The notes: generated by a model not told the origin, from the sequence alone. DNA of 64,000 bases from Brytella acorum (GCF_029309905.1 NZ_JARBJP010000006.1:140569-204568); one strand, 5' to 3'. Numbered from the stretch's first letter, positions 1 to 9,387 are shown. Numbers and translations: made by a program.

Positions 1-2
1 GG

Positions 3-338
3 GCGCTAATGGTCTGGTTTGGTTCTGCTCTTGCAATCCTTGTCGGATCCGTCAGTGAGCATTCGGAACTGTTTGAGCGTCTGTGGCATCCCATTACTTA
101 TCTGTTGATAGGATTTTCCGGTTTGGGGTTTCTGGTCGATGCGATGCCTGCCGCCGCGCAGAAGTACCTGGTGTTGATTCCCATGGTGAACTGTTCTGAA
201 ATCATCAGGGATGGTTACTTCGGATCACTGTTTGTCGCACATTATGATGTTTTATACGTAGTGATCTGGAATATTGTCTTGACATTTCTTGCCATGATCG
301 GCGTCAGGTCCGTGTCCCAAGGAACATCGCTGCAATGA
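3..338 (+). CDS. ABC-2 type polysaccharide export permease, C-terminal part
   Basis: The reading frame is open at the left edge, so only about the last 111 residues are visible. They contain three or four hydrophobic segments, one starting with the phrase WFGSALAILVGS and a last one near the C-terminus, as in Wzm/KpsM permeases. The stop codon overlaps the start of the next gene (ATGA at 335-338), and that gene encodes a Wzt/KpsT-like ATPase, so the two should form one exporter in the inner membrane. The role as exporter of a galactofuranose polysaccharide is inferred from galE, glf and GlfT2-like genes downstream. The N-terminal half and true start lie outside the window. Confidence 0.75.
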   Translation, partial: ALMVWFGSALAILVGSVSEHSELFERLWHPITYLLIGFSGLGFLVDAMPAAAQKYLVLIPMVNCSEIIRDGYFGSLFVAHYDVLYVVIWNIVLTFLAMIGVRSVSQGTSLQ

Positions 339-1846
339 TTGAATTTCAGGATGTCCGTAAGAATTATCCTGTCCGAAAGGGGCTTAACCGGGTGCTGAGA
401 GGCGCCGATCTGCTCATTCATCCGGGAGAAAAAGTAGGAATTCTCGGTCGCAATGGTGCTGGAAAGTCAACCACGATTCGCTTGCTAAGCGGCTCGGAAC
501 TTCCAACGTCGGGAACGGTCGATCGTAGGATGTCTGTTTCGTGGCCGTTAGCTTTCGGAGGTGCCTTTCAGGGAGCACTGACAGGGCGGGACAACGCGAA
601 GTGTATCTCACGCATCTACGGGCGGGATATCGAGGATACCCTCGACTTTGTGCAGGATTTTGCCGAGCTTGGTATTTATTTTGATGAACCCGTAAGAACT
701 TATTCGTCAGGAATGGCAGCGCGTCTGGCTTTCGCAATATCGATGAGTATCGAGTTCGATTGTTTTCTAATCGACGAAGTTGTTCATGTCGGAGATCATA
801 AATTCCACGAAAAATGTCAGGTTGAACTATTTGAAAAACGAGCGGATCGAGCGCGAGTCATCGTTTCGCATAGCGAGGATTTTGTCAGGGAGCATTGCGA
901 TCGTGCTTATGTGCTTAAGGATGGTTTATTCCGGCCGTTCGATGACGTTGATGAGGCGATAGATTTCCACATAAATTCTATGCACGAGAAGAACGACGCG
1001 AAAGATATCGACAGGACGATTGCTGCCATGCCATCGCATGATCCGAATTCTATCTATTCCCCCCATCCGTCAACAATACGTCGACTGGATGTACCGCAAG
1101 GCACTCAGATCGAGTTGCATCTTCCGCCGTCCTCGTTTTTTCCTGAATGCCAGCATCGGACCTGGCTTTACAGGCCCGCCGGATACGATGGGAGTAGCGC
1201 TCTGCCGCTTATAGTTTTGCAAGACGGTTGGTGGTTCAAGGCTGATGACGGCCCCTGGCAAACACCAGTCGTCCTGGACAATCTAATTGCTGATGGTGTC
1301 ATTCCGCCTGTTGCGGCGTTGTTGGTGGAGCCTGGAAAAGCAAACCATGAGCATGGACTTGCGAGCGAGCAGAGATCCTTTGAATACGACAGCCTGTCGG
1401 ACCGCTATGTTCGCTTTCTAGAGGAAGAGGTCTTTCCTGAGGCTCGCAAGCATATCACGATCGCCGATGACCCGGCAATGAGGGCAATCGGGGGTTTCGG
1501 TAGTGGTGGCATCTGTGCGTTCACGGCTGCCTGGCAGCGCCCTGACGTATTCGGACAGGTCTTTTCGTTTTGTGGGAGCTTTGTCGATATTCGCGGTGGT
1601 GGCTCGTATCCTGATAGCATCATGCAGACAGATCCGAAGCGCCTGCGTGTATTCCTGCAGGTTGGGATTAATGCGAGGCCTTCAGGTCGTTTTGACGGAT
1701 TGGACTGGCCATCCGGCAACCGCGCGATGGCGAGGGCTCTCGCGTTCAAAGGATATGATTATCAGCTCGTGACAGGGGAAGGGGATTTTTCCCACATTCA
1801 TGGGGTATCCATTCTTCCTGATGTTCTGAAATGGCTTTTGCGTTAA
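335..1846 (+). CDS. Polysaccharide ABC exporter ATPase fused to an esterase-like domain (Wzt-like, catalytic triad apparently lost)
   Basis: A 503-residue two-domain protein. Residues 1-220 are a Wzt/KpsT-type ATPase: Walker A GRNGAGKST at 38-46, signature YSSGM at 123-127, Walker B ending LIDE at 145-148, and the H-loop histidine at 179. Residues about 250-503 match the COG2382 enterochelin-esterase-like alpha/beta hydrolase fold, including GGICAFTAAW (391-400) and the terminal ILPDVLKWL. By comparison with family members as I know them, the nucleophile serine position is Gly389 (GFGSGG), the acid position is Ala447 and the histidine position is Phe485, so hydrolysis looks unlikely. In classical Wzt the C-terminal domain binds the glycan chain end, and a similar carrier role is inferred here. 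The gene is coupled to the permease by ATGA overlap. Confidence 0.85.
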   Translation: MIEFQDVRKNYPVRKGLNRVLRGADLLIHPGEKVGILGRNGAGKSTTIRLLSGSELPTSGTVDRRMSVSWPLAFGGAFQGALTGRDNAKCISRIYGRDIEDTLDFVQDFAELGIYFDEPVRTYSSGMAARLAFAISMSIEFDCFLIDEVVHVGDHKFHEKCQVELFEKRADRARVIVSHSEDFVREHCDRAYVLKDGLFRPFDDVDEAIDFHINSMHEKNDAKDIDRTIAAMPSHDPNSIYSPHPSTIRRLDVPQGTQIELHLPPSSFFPECQHRTWLYRPAGYDGSSALPLIVLQDGWWFKADDGPWQTPVVLDNLIADGVIPPVAALLVEPGKANHEHGLASEQRSFEYDSLSDRYVRFLEEEVFPEARKHITIADDPAMRAIGGFGSGGICAFTAAWQRPDVFGQVFSFCGSFVDIRGGGSYPDSIMQTDPKRLRVFLQVGINARPSGRFDGLDWPSGNRAMARALAFKGYDYQLVTGEGDFSHIHGVSILPDVLKWLLR

Positions 1847-2510
1847 ATCGCTTTCTTTTGCAGTTTGGAACGGAAAGTTTCCCCAAATACGTGTGATATG
1901 TCTCGAGATGATAACTGCCATTGGGGTGCCTCTGGATATCATCAGAGGTTTTATCTTCGGACTTTTACGATCTTGTGGCGACCGCCGTTTCGAATGGAGC
2001 GTCATGTGGTCAGCGAGCGGAAAGGTTTGGCGCTAACTCGTCGAATACGATTTGTTAACGCTCTTCAGTTGTTGGGAGCGGTAATGTCACCGTTAGCCTG
2101 CGGAGCAGGATCATGAGGCTGAATTGTGCGATCGGCGGCGACAGTGCTCAAGCCCATATCGATCGCATCGTCGTGTGCGATTTGCGACGCTGTGACAGCT
2201 TTATCATGGGTAATCTTGGATCGTGAAAAAGACTGGACATTTAGATCGCGCTCAGAGTCTCATCTGTCGCCGTAAAGTATCTCCCGTTCTACAGTCCTGA
2301 CACATCGGGCCTTAGAAGACCGTGATGGATGAATCAAACCGACGGGAGACGTAAGTTCCACCAGAGCGGCGATGGTGTGAGCTAAATTGAGAGGAAAGCA
2401 CTTCAGTGGGTTCTCTTCCACGATAGGAACATGGTATCCATTCTTCAATCAAGAAACTTCTGATGGTTTTTTTTTCTTATTCGTGGCGTCGGTCTTTCGG
2501 AGAGTTTTGA
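1847..2510. other. 664-bp stretch without a recognisable gene inside the galactofuran locus
   Basis: No frame here reads as a family I recognise. Short open frames exist: 1865-2116 plus, 2113-2226 plus (37 codons) and 2260-2448 minus. None has a convincing ribosome site or conserved motif. A T-run of nine sits at about 2467-2475, just ahead of galE. The stretch separates the exporter pair from galE and could be a promoter region or the debris of a lost gene. Confidence 0.4.
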
Positions 2511-3497
2511 ATGCGTTATCTTGTTACCGGTGGGGCAGGTTTCGTCGGTAGTCATGTTGTTCTTGCTCTGCTCGATGCGGGTCATGATGTTGTTGTCCTG
2601 GATAATCTGAGCACAGGGTATCGCAAGGCCGTTCCCGCTGGCGTAACCTTTCACAAGGTGGATCTTCTGGATTACGCTGCGACCTCGGCCGTGGTGGGGC
2701 AGGGAGCATGGGATGGCGTTCTGCATTTCGCGGCTCTTTCTCTGGTCGGCGACAGTATGCGTGATCCCTTTTACTATCTTCGTCAAAACTACCTGACAGC
2801 GCTGAATCTCGTACAGATATGCGTTGAGCATTCCGTCAAGAAGATCGTATTTTCTTCGACTGCTGCCCTTTTCGGTGGACCCGAACGGCTAGGCCCTATC
2901 CCGGAGACCGCACCCGTTCAGCCTGGATCCCCGTATGGTGAAAGCAAGTTCATGATCGAACGCGTGCTGAATTGGGCTGACGCGATCTATGGTCTCAGAA
3001 GTGCATGTCTGCGATATTTCAATGCTGCGGGGGCGGATCCTCAGGGCCGCGCAGGCGAAGATCACCGTCCTGAGACTCACTTGATTCCTCTGACCGTTGA
3101 CGCTGCGCTCGGCCGCCGATCCGCGCTGAAGTTGTTTGGTACAGATTATCCGACCCGAGACGGTTCCTGTATTCGTGACTATATTCATGTCACGGATCTT
3201 GCCGATGCTCATGTGAGGGCACTTGGTCAGATCGACCATCGCAGTGTCACATATAATATTGGCAATGGCCAAGGATATTCGAACCTCGAAGTCCTCCAAA
3301 GTGTCGAGCGGGTCAGTGGCCGAAAAGTTCCTTGGGAAGCTGCTCCCAGACGAGAAGGAGATCCTGCCTTTCTCGTGGCGGATTCCACAGCTCTAAAAAA
3401 TGATACGGGATGGGCGCCTCGCTTTGGGAGTATTGATAGTATCGTCGAGACAGCATTGCTGTGGCGTAAAAAAAACCCGAACGGTTACGAAGTGTAA
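2511..3497 (+). CDS. galE: UDP-glucose 4-epimerase
   Basis: 328 residues, typical length for GalE. It interconverts UDP-glucose and UDP-galactose in the cytoplasm, supplying the substrate of the mutase encoded next. The NAD-binding glycine motif TGGAGFVGSH is at residues 6-15. The catalytic Ser/Thr lies in FSSTAAL near 114-120, and the Tyr-x-x-x-Lys pair is Y142/K146 in PYGESK. The C-terminal substrate region RDYIHVTDLADAH is intact. The gene lies 34 bp upstream of glf on the same strand, consistent with one transcription unit for UDP-Galf synthesis. Extended SDR relatives such as UDP-glucuronate epimerase are possible, but the neighbour glf strongly favours GalE. Confidence 0.9.
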   Translation: MRYLVTGGAGFVGSHVVLALLDAGHDVVVLDNLSTGYRKAVPAGVTFHKVDLLDYAATSAVVGQGAWDGVLHFAALSLVGDSMRDPFYYLRQNYLTALNLVQICVEHSVKKIVFSSTAALFGGPERLGPIPETAPVQPGSPYGESKFMIERVLNWADAIYGLRSACLRYFNAAGADPQGRAGEDHRPETHLIPLTVDAALGRRSALKLFGTDYPTRDGSCIRDYIHVTDLADAHVRALGQIDHRSVTYNIGNGQGYSNLEVLQSVERVSGRKVPWEAAPRREGDPAFLVADSTALKNDTGWAPRFGSIDSIVETALLWRKKNPNGYEV

Positions 3498-3531
3498 CTA
3501 GAAGAAATTAACGGATTACGGATAGAAGATA

Positions 3532-4680
3532 ATGAGATTTTGTATTGTTGGTGCTGGATTCAGTGGTGCCATTATTGCCCGTCATCTTTCAGAGAAAGGG
3601 CATAAGGTCTTGCTACTGGATGAACGGTCCCATATCGCCGGGAATTGTCACACTGAGCGGGACGATAAGACAGGCGTGATGGTGCATCGTTATGGACCGC
3701 ATATCTTTCATACTGCTGACGAGCGTGCCTGGAGTTACATCCAGAGTTTTGGGAAATTCCGCCCCTATATCAATCGGGTGAAAGCGATTTCCCAGGGACG
3801 TATTTACACTTTGCCGGTCAACCTCCTGACGATTAACCAGTTCTTCAATGCAGTGATGTCGCCCGCTGAAGCACGCATGTTCATTGAAGAAAAGGCCGAT
3901 AAATCGATCAAGGATCCAAAAAATTTCGAGGAGCAGGCACTCTCGATGATTGGTCCGGAGCTATATAAGGCATTTTTCTACGGGTATACGCGAAAGCAAT
4001 GGGGACTGGAACCGACGGAACTTCCAGCTTCCATTCTCAAAAGGTTACCTCTTCGCTTTAATTATAACGATAATTACTTCAATCATCCTTATCAGGGAAT
4101 GCCGGAAAACGGATACTCTGCGATTGTCGAAAATATTTTGAAGTCTGAAAATATTGAAATTCGTCTCAATACAAAATTCGAGGACCTATCAGAAGACTTC
4201 CAGCATATTTTTTATACGGGTCCAATAGATCGTTATTTCTCGTTTGATCTCGGACGTCTAGGATATCGCACACTTGATTTTGAGCGCATTGACAGCGATG
4301 GCGATTATCAGGGTGCGGCAGTGATTAATTACTGTGATCAGCAAGTGCCGTTTACGCGCATTTCGGAGCACAAGCATTTCGCGCCATGGGAAGCGGAGTC
4401 CTTGCAAAAGACAGTTGCCTTCAGAGAATATAGTCGTCTGGCTGAACCTAACGACATTCCTTATTATCCTATCCGTCTCGTCAATGAGAAAACCATGCTC
4501 GATAGCTATATCGCTCGGGCACGGGCTACAGCAGGCGTTTCTTTCCTTGGCCGACTTGGAACGTACCGGTATTTGGACATGGATGTGACGATTTCCGAAG
4601 CTCTCAACGCCTGTGATCAGATTGATCAGCGATTGGAAGCAGATGCTCCACTTCCGGCGTTCTTTATCGATCCGTCTTAA
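3532..4680 (+). CDS. glf: UDP-galactopyranose mutase
   Basis: 382 residues, the usual size for bacterial UGM. This flavoenzyme converts UDP-galactopyranose to UDP-galactofuranose, the donor for galactofuranosyltransferases. The FAD-binding GAGFSG is at residues 7-12, the conserved YGPHIFHT at 54-61, and the UGM-specific YGYTRKQWG at 150-158 followed by RLPLR at 171-175 and YQGMPENGY near 187-195. No key residue is missing. It sits between galE and two GlfT2-like transferase genes, so the pathway from UDP-Glc to a Galf polymer is complete in this locus. Confidence 0.95.
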   Translation: MRFCIVGAGFSGAIIARHLSEKGHKVLLLDERSHIAGNCHTERDDKTGVMVHRYGPHIFHTADERAWSYIQSFGKFRPYINRVKAISQGRIYTLPVNLLTINQFFNAVMSPAEARMFIEEKADKSIKDPKNFEEQALSMIGPELYKAFFYGYTRKQWGLEPTELPASILKRLPLRFNYNDNYFNHPYQGMPENGYSAIVENILKSENIEIRLNTKFEDLSEDFQHIFYTGPIDRYFSFDLGRLGYRTLDFERIDSDGDYQGAAVINYCDQQVPFTRISEHKHFAPWEAESLQKTVAFREYSRLAEPNDIPYYPIRLVNEKTMLDSYIARARATAGVSFLGRLGTYRYLDMDVTISEALNACDQIDQRLEADAPLPAFFIDPS

Positions 4681-4772
4681 ATCTCTCTCGTGTTTCTGTT
4701 CCCTGCGATTTCTTTTATCGTGGGGAAGAGATAGACTCGTATCAATGATCTTTCGAAGGCTTCGGCGCGTTA

Positions 4773-6881
4773 ATGACCAATTCAAATCGTGATGCCGCGA
4801 CACAGACTTACTCACATGTCGATCGTTTTCCATTCTTTCCGATAAATTTTTCTCCAGATCAGAGAAGCAAGCCACTGTATATGGTCAAGCCGTATACGGA
4901 TTTGGACGACGCAGGGAACATTATCGTGGAACGTGGTCGCGTTGTCACGTTTGATGGTTTCATGACTGCGCTTTACGAGCGTGAGATCAATCAGATTGTT
5001 CCGAACGCCAGGCTTTACCTCGAACTGGAAGTCAGCGGTAACTGCCGCGTCGGTCTGTTCCATCGCTCTCAGGCCGGAGAGGTCATTGAATACGCGATGG
5101 AAAAGCACGTCGCGGCGACCCGAGATGAGGTCCGCACCATCCGGATTGATTTCGATATTGTGGGAGCCGAGGCCAAGCTCGGCCGGTGGTATTTCACGAT
5201 CGAAGCGCTGGATTTCTATTCCACGACCTCGGAAGTTGCGGATAAATCCCCCTCAGAAGCAGAAACGCTTATGCATAAAGCGTATCGCAGTGCGTGGAAT
5301 GCTTTGGGGGCTGAGGGCACACCGACAGATGTCATCCTGCGACGTGCAACGTGGGGGCTGCATAATGCAAGGTTGCAGGATGTGCGCCCCTGTTTCGTGA
5401 TCTGCACGTTCCGACGCGAGAAGCAGCTTGTTGGTAATGTTGATCTTCTCGTTAAAGCGCTTGAAGCTGAATATCCGTCCTATGGCATCATCATTGTTGA
5501 TAATGCTCGCACGGTTGAGCGTCAGAATTACTGGCCCGAAAACGTCCGTATTATCCAGCAGCGGAATGTTGGTGGTGCCGGTGGCTTCGGCCGCGGTATG
5601 TTCGAGGCATTGGAAGATGGCGGTTACACTCACATTGTCATGCTTGATGATGATGCCGACGTTGAAAAGACAGCCATTGCGCGTATGACCAATCTTTTCC
5701 GAGTCAGCCTGGACCCAGAGGTTTTCATCGGTGGCGCGCAGTTGGATGTCTACGATCCCGTGCGGTTGGCAGATGGAGGCGCTCACTGGGTGCCGGATCG
5801 CTTCGAGCGTCCGTTTGCGCGGCTGGCGCCAAGCGATCTTGGAGAGCTTTCGGCGAAGGACGCACTTATGCGTAACCATTCGCTCAACTTCAATGGTTGG
5901 TGGCTTTTCGGCGGTCACGTAGACGGATTCCGTAAATTTGGAATGCCTCTTCCCTGTTTCGTACATCTTGATGACGTGGAATACGGTGTGCGGCTTACTA
6001 TGCGAGGCGGGCATGTTCTCTCGGTTCCGGGTATCGCGGTTTGGCATGAACCGTATTATGCGAAGCCGGAAGGTTGGTTTGCTTATTATAACATCCGTAA
6101 CGAGCTGATCCGCCTTTCTTGTCATATCGAAGTGCTTTACGCGTTACTTGTTGGCGATGATTTCGAAGATGTCCGCGTTCAGGTTGAGCAGCGTATCTCT
6201 AAGATTATGAGGCGTGTCATGCGTCTTCTCTTGCGACGCTTTCGCGGCTTCGCAGATATTTATCACTATGGTTCAGCGATGCTGCTGGTTCTGGCCGTCG
6301 AGGATTATCTCAAAGGACCGAGTATTCTTGCCACGACTGATGCTGCGGATCTGCATGCAGACATTATGAACGTTTACAAGCGGTTCAATTCTAATTATCG
6401 CTTTGCGGCGTCGCTGCCTGCGGGTGTTATTCCAACTCCACCGGGCACTTCGGATAAGTTCGTTGTGCCGTGGGTCAGTAACACGAAGCGTGGGCGCAGC
6501 ATGTTGTTGCGCGGGTATAATATGTACCAGCGCCTGAGCCGCAATGGAAACATTTCCCTTCTACCGAAGAAAAAGACGTCCCTGGATGCGATTTCCGCCC
6601 GTCGACGTCAGATGACGGTCTTCAACAGTCGGAATGATATTAACTGGCGTGATATTCGTTCCGGACGTGACTGGGCCTATTACGATCCTCAGAAAATCGG
6701 ATATCATATTTTCTCCAACGATCCTGAGCTTTATAAGGAAGCGCGTGAGCGTCTTGCAAAGGCGCTCCAAGCGTACCGCAAGGATGTTTCTCGTGTGCAG
6801 CCTGAGTGGGCGGCTAATTACGATCATCTGATTTCAGAGCCCTTCTGGCGCGAACTGATAAAGACGTTTGACCGTAACTGA
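4773..6881 (+). CDS. Galactofuranosyltransferase, GlfT2-like polymerase
   Basis: 702 residues. It has an N-terminal beta-rich region (about 30-150), a GT-A glycosyltransferase fold (about 205-440) and a helical C-terminal part. This is the architecture of mycobacterial GlfT2, the bifunctional polymerase of the cell-wall galactan. Active-site motifs of that family are all visible: LDDDAD with Asp292-294 and Asp296 for metal and UDP binding, WW at 376-377, the catalytic-base pair HLDD with Asp400/401 followed by VEYG, and His425 in VWHEPYYAK. Substrate is inferred to be UDP-Galf because glf is directly upstream. A plain GT2 rhamnosyltransferase is less likely given the extra N- and C-terminal domains. 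Confidence 0.85.
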   Translation: MTNSNRDAATQTYSHVDRFPFFPINFSPDQRSKPLYMVKPYTDLDDAGNIIVERGRVVTFDGFMTALYEREINQIVPNARLYLELEVSGNCRVGLFHRSQAGEVIEYAMEKHVAATRDEVRTIRIDFDIVGAEAKLGRWYFTIEALDFYSTTSEVADKSPSEAETLMHKAYRSAWNALGAEGTPTDVILRRATWGLHNARLQDVRPCFVICTFRREKQLVGNVDLLVKALEAEYPSYGIIIVDNARTVERQNYWPENVRIIQQRNVGGAGGFGRGMFEALEDGGYTHIVMLDDDADVEKTAIARMTNLFRVSLDPEVFIGGAQLDVYDPVRLADGGAHWVPDRFERPFARLAPSDLGELSAKDALMRNHSLNFNGWWLFGGHVDGFRKFGMPLPCFVHLDDVEYGVRLTMRGGHVLSVPGIAVWHEPYYAKPEGWFAYYNIRNELIRLSCHIEVLYALLVGDDFEDVRVQVEQRISKIMRRVMRLLLRRFRGFADIYHYGSAMLLVLAVEDYLKGPSILATTDAADLHADIMNVYKRFNSNYRFAASLPAGVIPTPPGTSDKFVVPWVSNTKRGRSMLLRGYNMYQRLSRNGNISLLPKKKTSLDAISARRRQMTVFNSRNDINWRDIRSGRDWAYYDPQKIGYHIFSNDPELYKEARERLAKALQAYRKDVSRVQPEWAANYDHLISEPFWRELIKTFDRN

Positions 6882-6883
6882 GC

Positions 6884-8578
6884 GTGGATAAGCCGCCAGT
6901 CTGGTATATGCTCCAGCCATGGAGAGCCTCGGCTTCGTTACCTTTTTTTTCGAAGTCGCTCTTTCCTCTGGCCTGGGGTGGCTATGCACGATTTGAACAA
7001 CTTGGGTTGCAGATTCGGACGGGGATTCCCATTGTCGTCAAGGTGTTTCGACAATGGGGCCGGGAGGGACCAGAGCAGGTTTCCGAGCATGCTTTTGCGC
7101 CCGGACATTCAATTCTTGCTCTACCAACCCTGAGCGAGGCAGGCAGTCGACTGTTTTACAGTTTGCATGGGATTGATCAGGCGAGCCTGCCAGATAAGTC
7201 GGATGTTATTATAGACTGGGTTTGTGACAGGGCCCCGGAACATGCGGTGCATCTTGCCGTCGTTATATGCACGCGCGATCGGGAAATACAGATTCAGACG
7301 CTTCTGGATCAGATCGATACTCAACGTGAGGATCTGACGACATGCGTCATCGTCAATCAGGGCGCGACGGGTCTGCATGAGCGGTTGACAGTACGTGAGG
7401 CTCAAAAATATCTTTTTGTCGAACAGGAGAATTTTGGCGGAGCTGCGGGATTTACCCGTGGGATCATCGAAGCCCTAAATAATCCTCATATTACTCACGT
7501 CGTGCTTATGGATGACGATGTGGAAATCGACTCAGGTGTCTTGTGTCGTATCCGCTTTGCTCTGGCCTATATCCCCCCAGAAATTTGTATAGGCGGTGTG
7601 ATGGTGGACCGGGATTGCCGACAGCACCTCTTGTCTGTTGGACACGATTTCGATTCCCGTCGTGCCATGACGACTGATCGGCTCGTTCGCAGAGACTTGC
7701 ATCTGGAGGACGACATGGCTCGTTCCTTGTTGGAATATCCTCTGAATGTTGGGTTTTGTGGCTGGTGGTGTTTCTGCTTCCCTCGACAGGTCGTAGAAAC
7801 CTGCGGATTGCCGTTGCCTCTGTTTCTTCGGGGAGACGATGCGGAATATGGCTTGCGATTGAAGCGTGCCGGATTTCCAACAGTCATGTGGCCCGGTATT
7901 TACGTCGCCCACCCTAATCTACAGAATCAGACGCGACCTTGGCATAATTATTACGACCGTCGAAATGCCTTGATCTGCGCCCTTCTTGAGCGTGGTATCG
8001 TATCATCCAAGGCTATAATGCGGCTTATGCGAGGGGTATTCAACGCCTTAGCCTTGTACCGCTATGCTGAAGCACGCGCAAGTCTGGACGCATTGAGGGC
8101 ATATCTCGGAGGGGCAGACAGTCTGGAGTGCTGGAATGAAAACATACATCGCGCGCGTGTAAATGATGATGAGATGTCAAAAATTCTTCCAGCAGGGAAC
8201 CTTGTTTTTCTTGCTATTCATCGTACATCTTTTGTCAGGACAGTCGTTACTATATTGCGGGTTTGTAGGGATATTTTTTCACTTGGCTGGGGTAAAACCA
8301 CGATTTCCAATGATTCAATTTTGCAAATTGATGAGGCGAGTTGGATGGTTGGTACCGTTCAACGCCCTGAGAGAATTCAAGTTGTCAGCGGACGCAATGT
8401 AACTGAGTTAAGGAGGGATCCATCGCAAGCGCGTAATCTGTTTTTCAGCATGCTTCGTATCCTATGGTTCACTATGACACATCTTGCGCCAAAGCCTGAA
8501 GATTTTTTGAGGTTATCAACGCCAGTTTGGTGGAGCGCACGTCTGGAAACGATCAATAGGAAGTCAAAATCTAAATAA
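6884..8578 (+). CDS. Second GlfT2-like glycosyltransferase
   Basis: 564 residues, starting with GTG two bases after the stop of the preceding transferase. The start gives tight coupling and is the first in frame. It shares the same active-site order as its neighbour: MDDDVE with Asp210-212, GWW at 293-295, GDDAEYG with Asp318/319, and His343 in VAHP. It is shorter at both ends, so it may be an initiating or side-branching Galf transferase (compare GlfT1 and GlfT2 in mycobacteria). That division of labour is inference. The DNA around 8.15-8.6 kb is more AT-rich than the rest of the gene. Confidence 0.8.
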   Translation: MDKPPVWYMLQPWRASASLPFFSKSLFPLAWGGYARFEQLGLQIRTGIPIVVKVFRQWGREGPEQVSEHAFAPGHSILALPTLSEAGSRLFYSLHGIDQASLPDKSDVIIDWVCDRAPEHAVHLAVVICTRDREIQIQTLLDQIDTQREDLTTCVIVNQGATGLHERLTVREAQKYLFVEQENFGGAAGFTRGIIEALNNPHITHVVLMDDDVEIDSGVLCRIRFALAYIPPEICIGGVMVDRDCRQHLLSVGHDFDSRRAMTTDRLVRRDLHLEDDMARSLLEYPLNVGFCGWWCFCFPRQVVETCGLPLPLFLRGDDAEYGLRLKRAGFPTVMWPGIYVAHPNLQNQTRPWHNYYDRRNALICALLERGIVSSKAIMRLMRGVFNALALYRYAEARASLDALRAYLGGADSLECWNENIHRARVNDDEMSKILPAGNLVFLAIHRTSFVRTVVTILRVCRDIFSLGWGKTTISNDSILQIDEASWMVGTVQRPERIQVVSGRNVTELRRDPSQARNLFFSMLRILWFTMTHLAPKPEDFLRLSTPVWWSARLETINRKSKSK

Positions 8579-8813
8579 ATGTGGTCCGGAATGGAGGGAA
8601 GAAACGATCTTATTAATCGATTTCGTTCTCTTATTCTATATTTATGGTGAGATATGAAGTACCAACATAAACCATATAAATAACTTATAAATATATCGGA
8701 CGAACGAAGAACAACGGATTGGTTCCATTGCATCCTGATTTCGGGCACGCGGAGTGTCTGTTGAAGTGCTCCCTGAAAACCCGGCTAATTTGAATTGGAA
8801 TTTTCCACATATG

Positions 8814-8830
8814 ATCCCGTAAAGCGGGAT
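8814..8830. repeat. Small hairpin ATCCCG-N5-CGGGAT
   Basis: Six-base perfect arms at 8814-8819 and 8825-8830 with a five-base loop, 12 bp ahead of the IS3 orfA start. The same arms with another five-base loop occur at 15925-15941. It could lie near the left end of the IS element or shield the transposase from read-through. Confidence 0.4.
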
Positions 8831-8842
8831 GAGGAAAATTTC

Positions 8843-9208
8843 ATGAAGGCATCGAAGTCCACCGAGGTGCAGATCGCGTTTATTCTGAAGCAGGCGGATG
8901 GAGGAACACTTGTCGCCAGAGTTTGGCGGAAGGCAGGCATTTCGGATGCGACGTTCTACTACTGGTGGAAGAAATATGCCGGTCTGATGCCGTCCGAGAT
9001 GAAGCGGTTGCGGAAGTTTGAAGACGAAAACGCGAAGCTGAAACGGATCGTGCTGGACCTGTCGCTCGACAAGTTGAGGCGTGGCACGCAGGCCGAACCG
9101 ACCCAGCGGATCCGGGAGATCTGCGCAACCCGTGTGCGCTATGGCTATCACCGCGTTCGTATCCTGCTGCAACGAGATGGCCTATCTTCAACGTCGGGAA
9201 AACCGTGA
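8843..9208 (+). mobile_element. IS3-family transposase remnant (orfA fused to a short piece of orfB)
   Basis: The frame from ATG 8843 gives a typical IS3 orfA N-terminus: a STEVQIAFILKQ opening, then ISDATFYYWWKKYAGL in the helix-turn-helix, and a leucine-zipper-like ENAKLKRIVLDLSLDK. The sequence then jumps directly to an orfB-type phrase (RVRYGYHRVRILLQRDG), so the end of orfA and the start of orfB are missing. Nothing of the DDE catalytic core follows. This is an internally deleted, inactive relic. It lies exactly where the lower-GC polysaccharide locus gives way to GC-rich metabolic genes. Confidence 0.85.
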
Positions 9209-9387
9209 CGTTTCCTACTGCTATCCCTCCAATCAAAACCAAAGGAAGGAAGTCACAGTGAGTGGTTCGTGACAAAAGAGGTTTCCTGACTCCCCGATTA
9301 CAGCTTTCTGTTGCCTATCTTTAAGAGAGTCTTGTAACTTATAGCTTCCTGTGTAGTTAGGCTCTCCGATCTGGAGAAAATAGCCCG

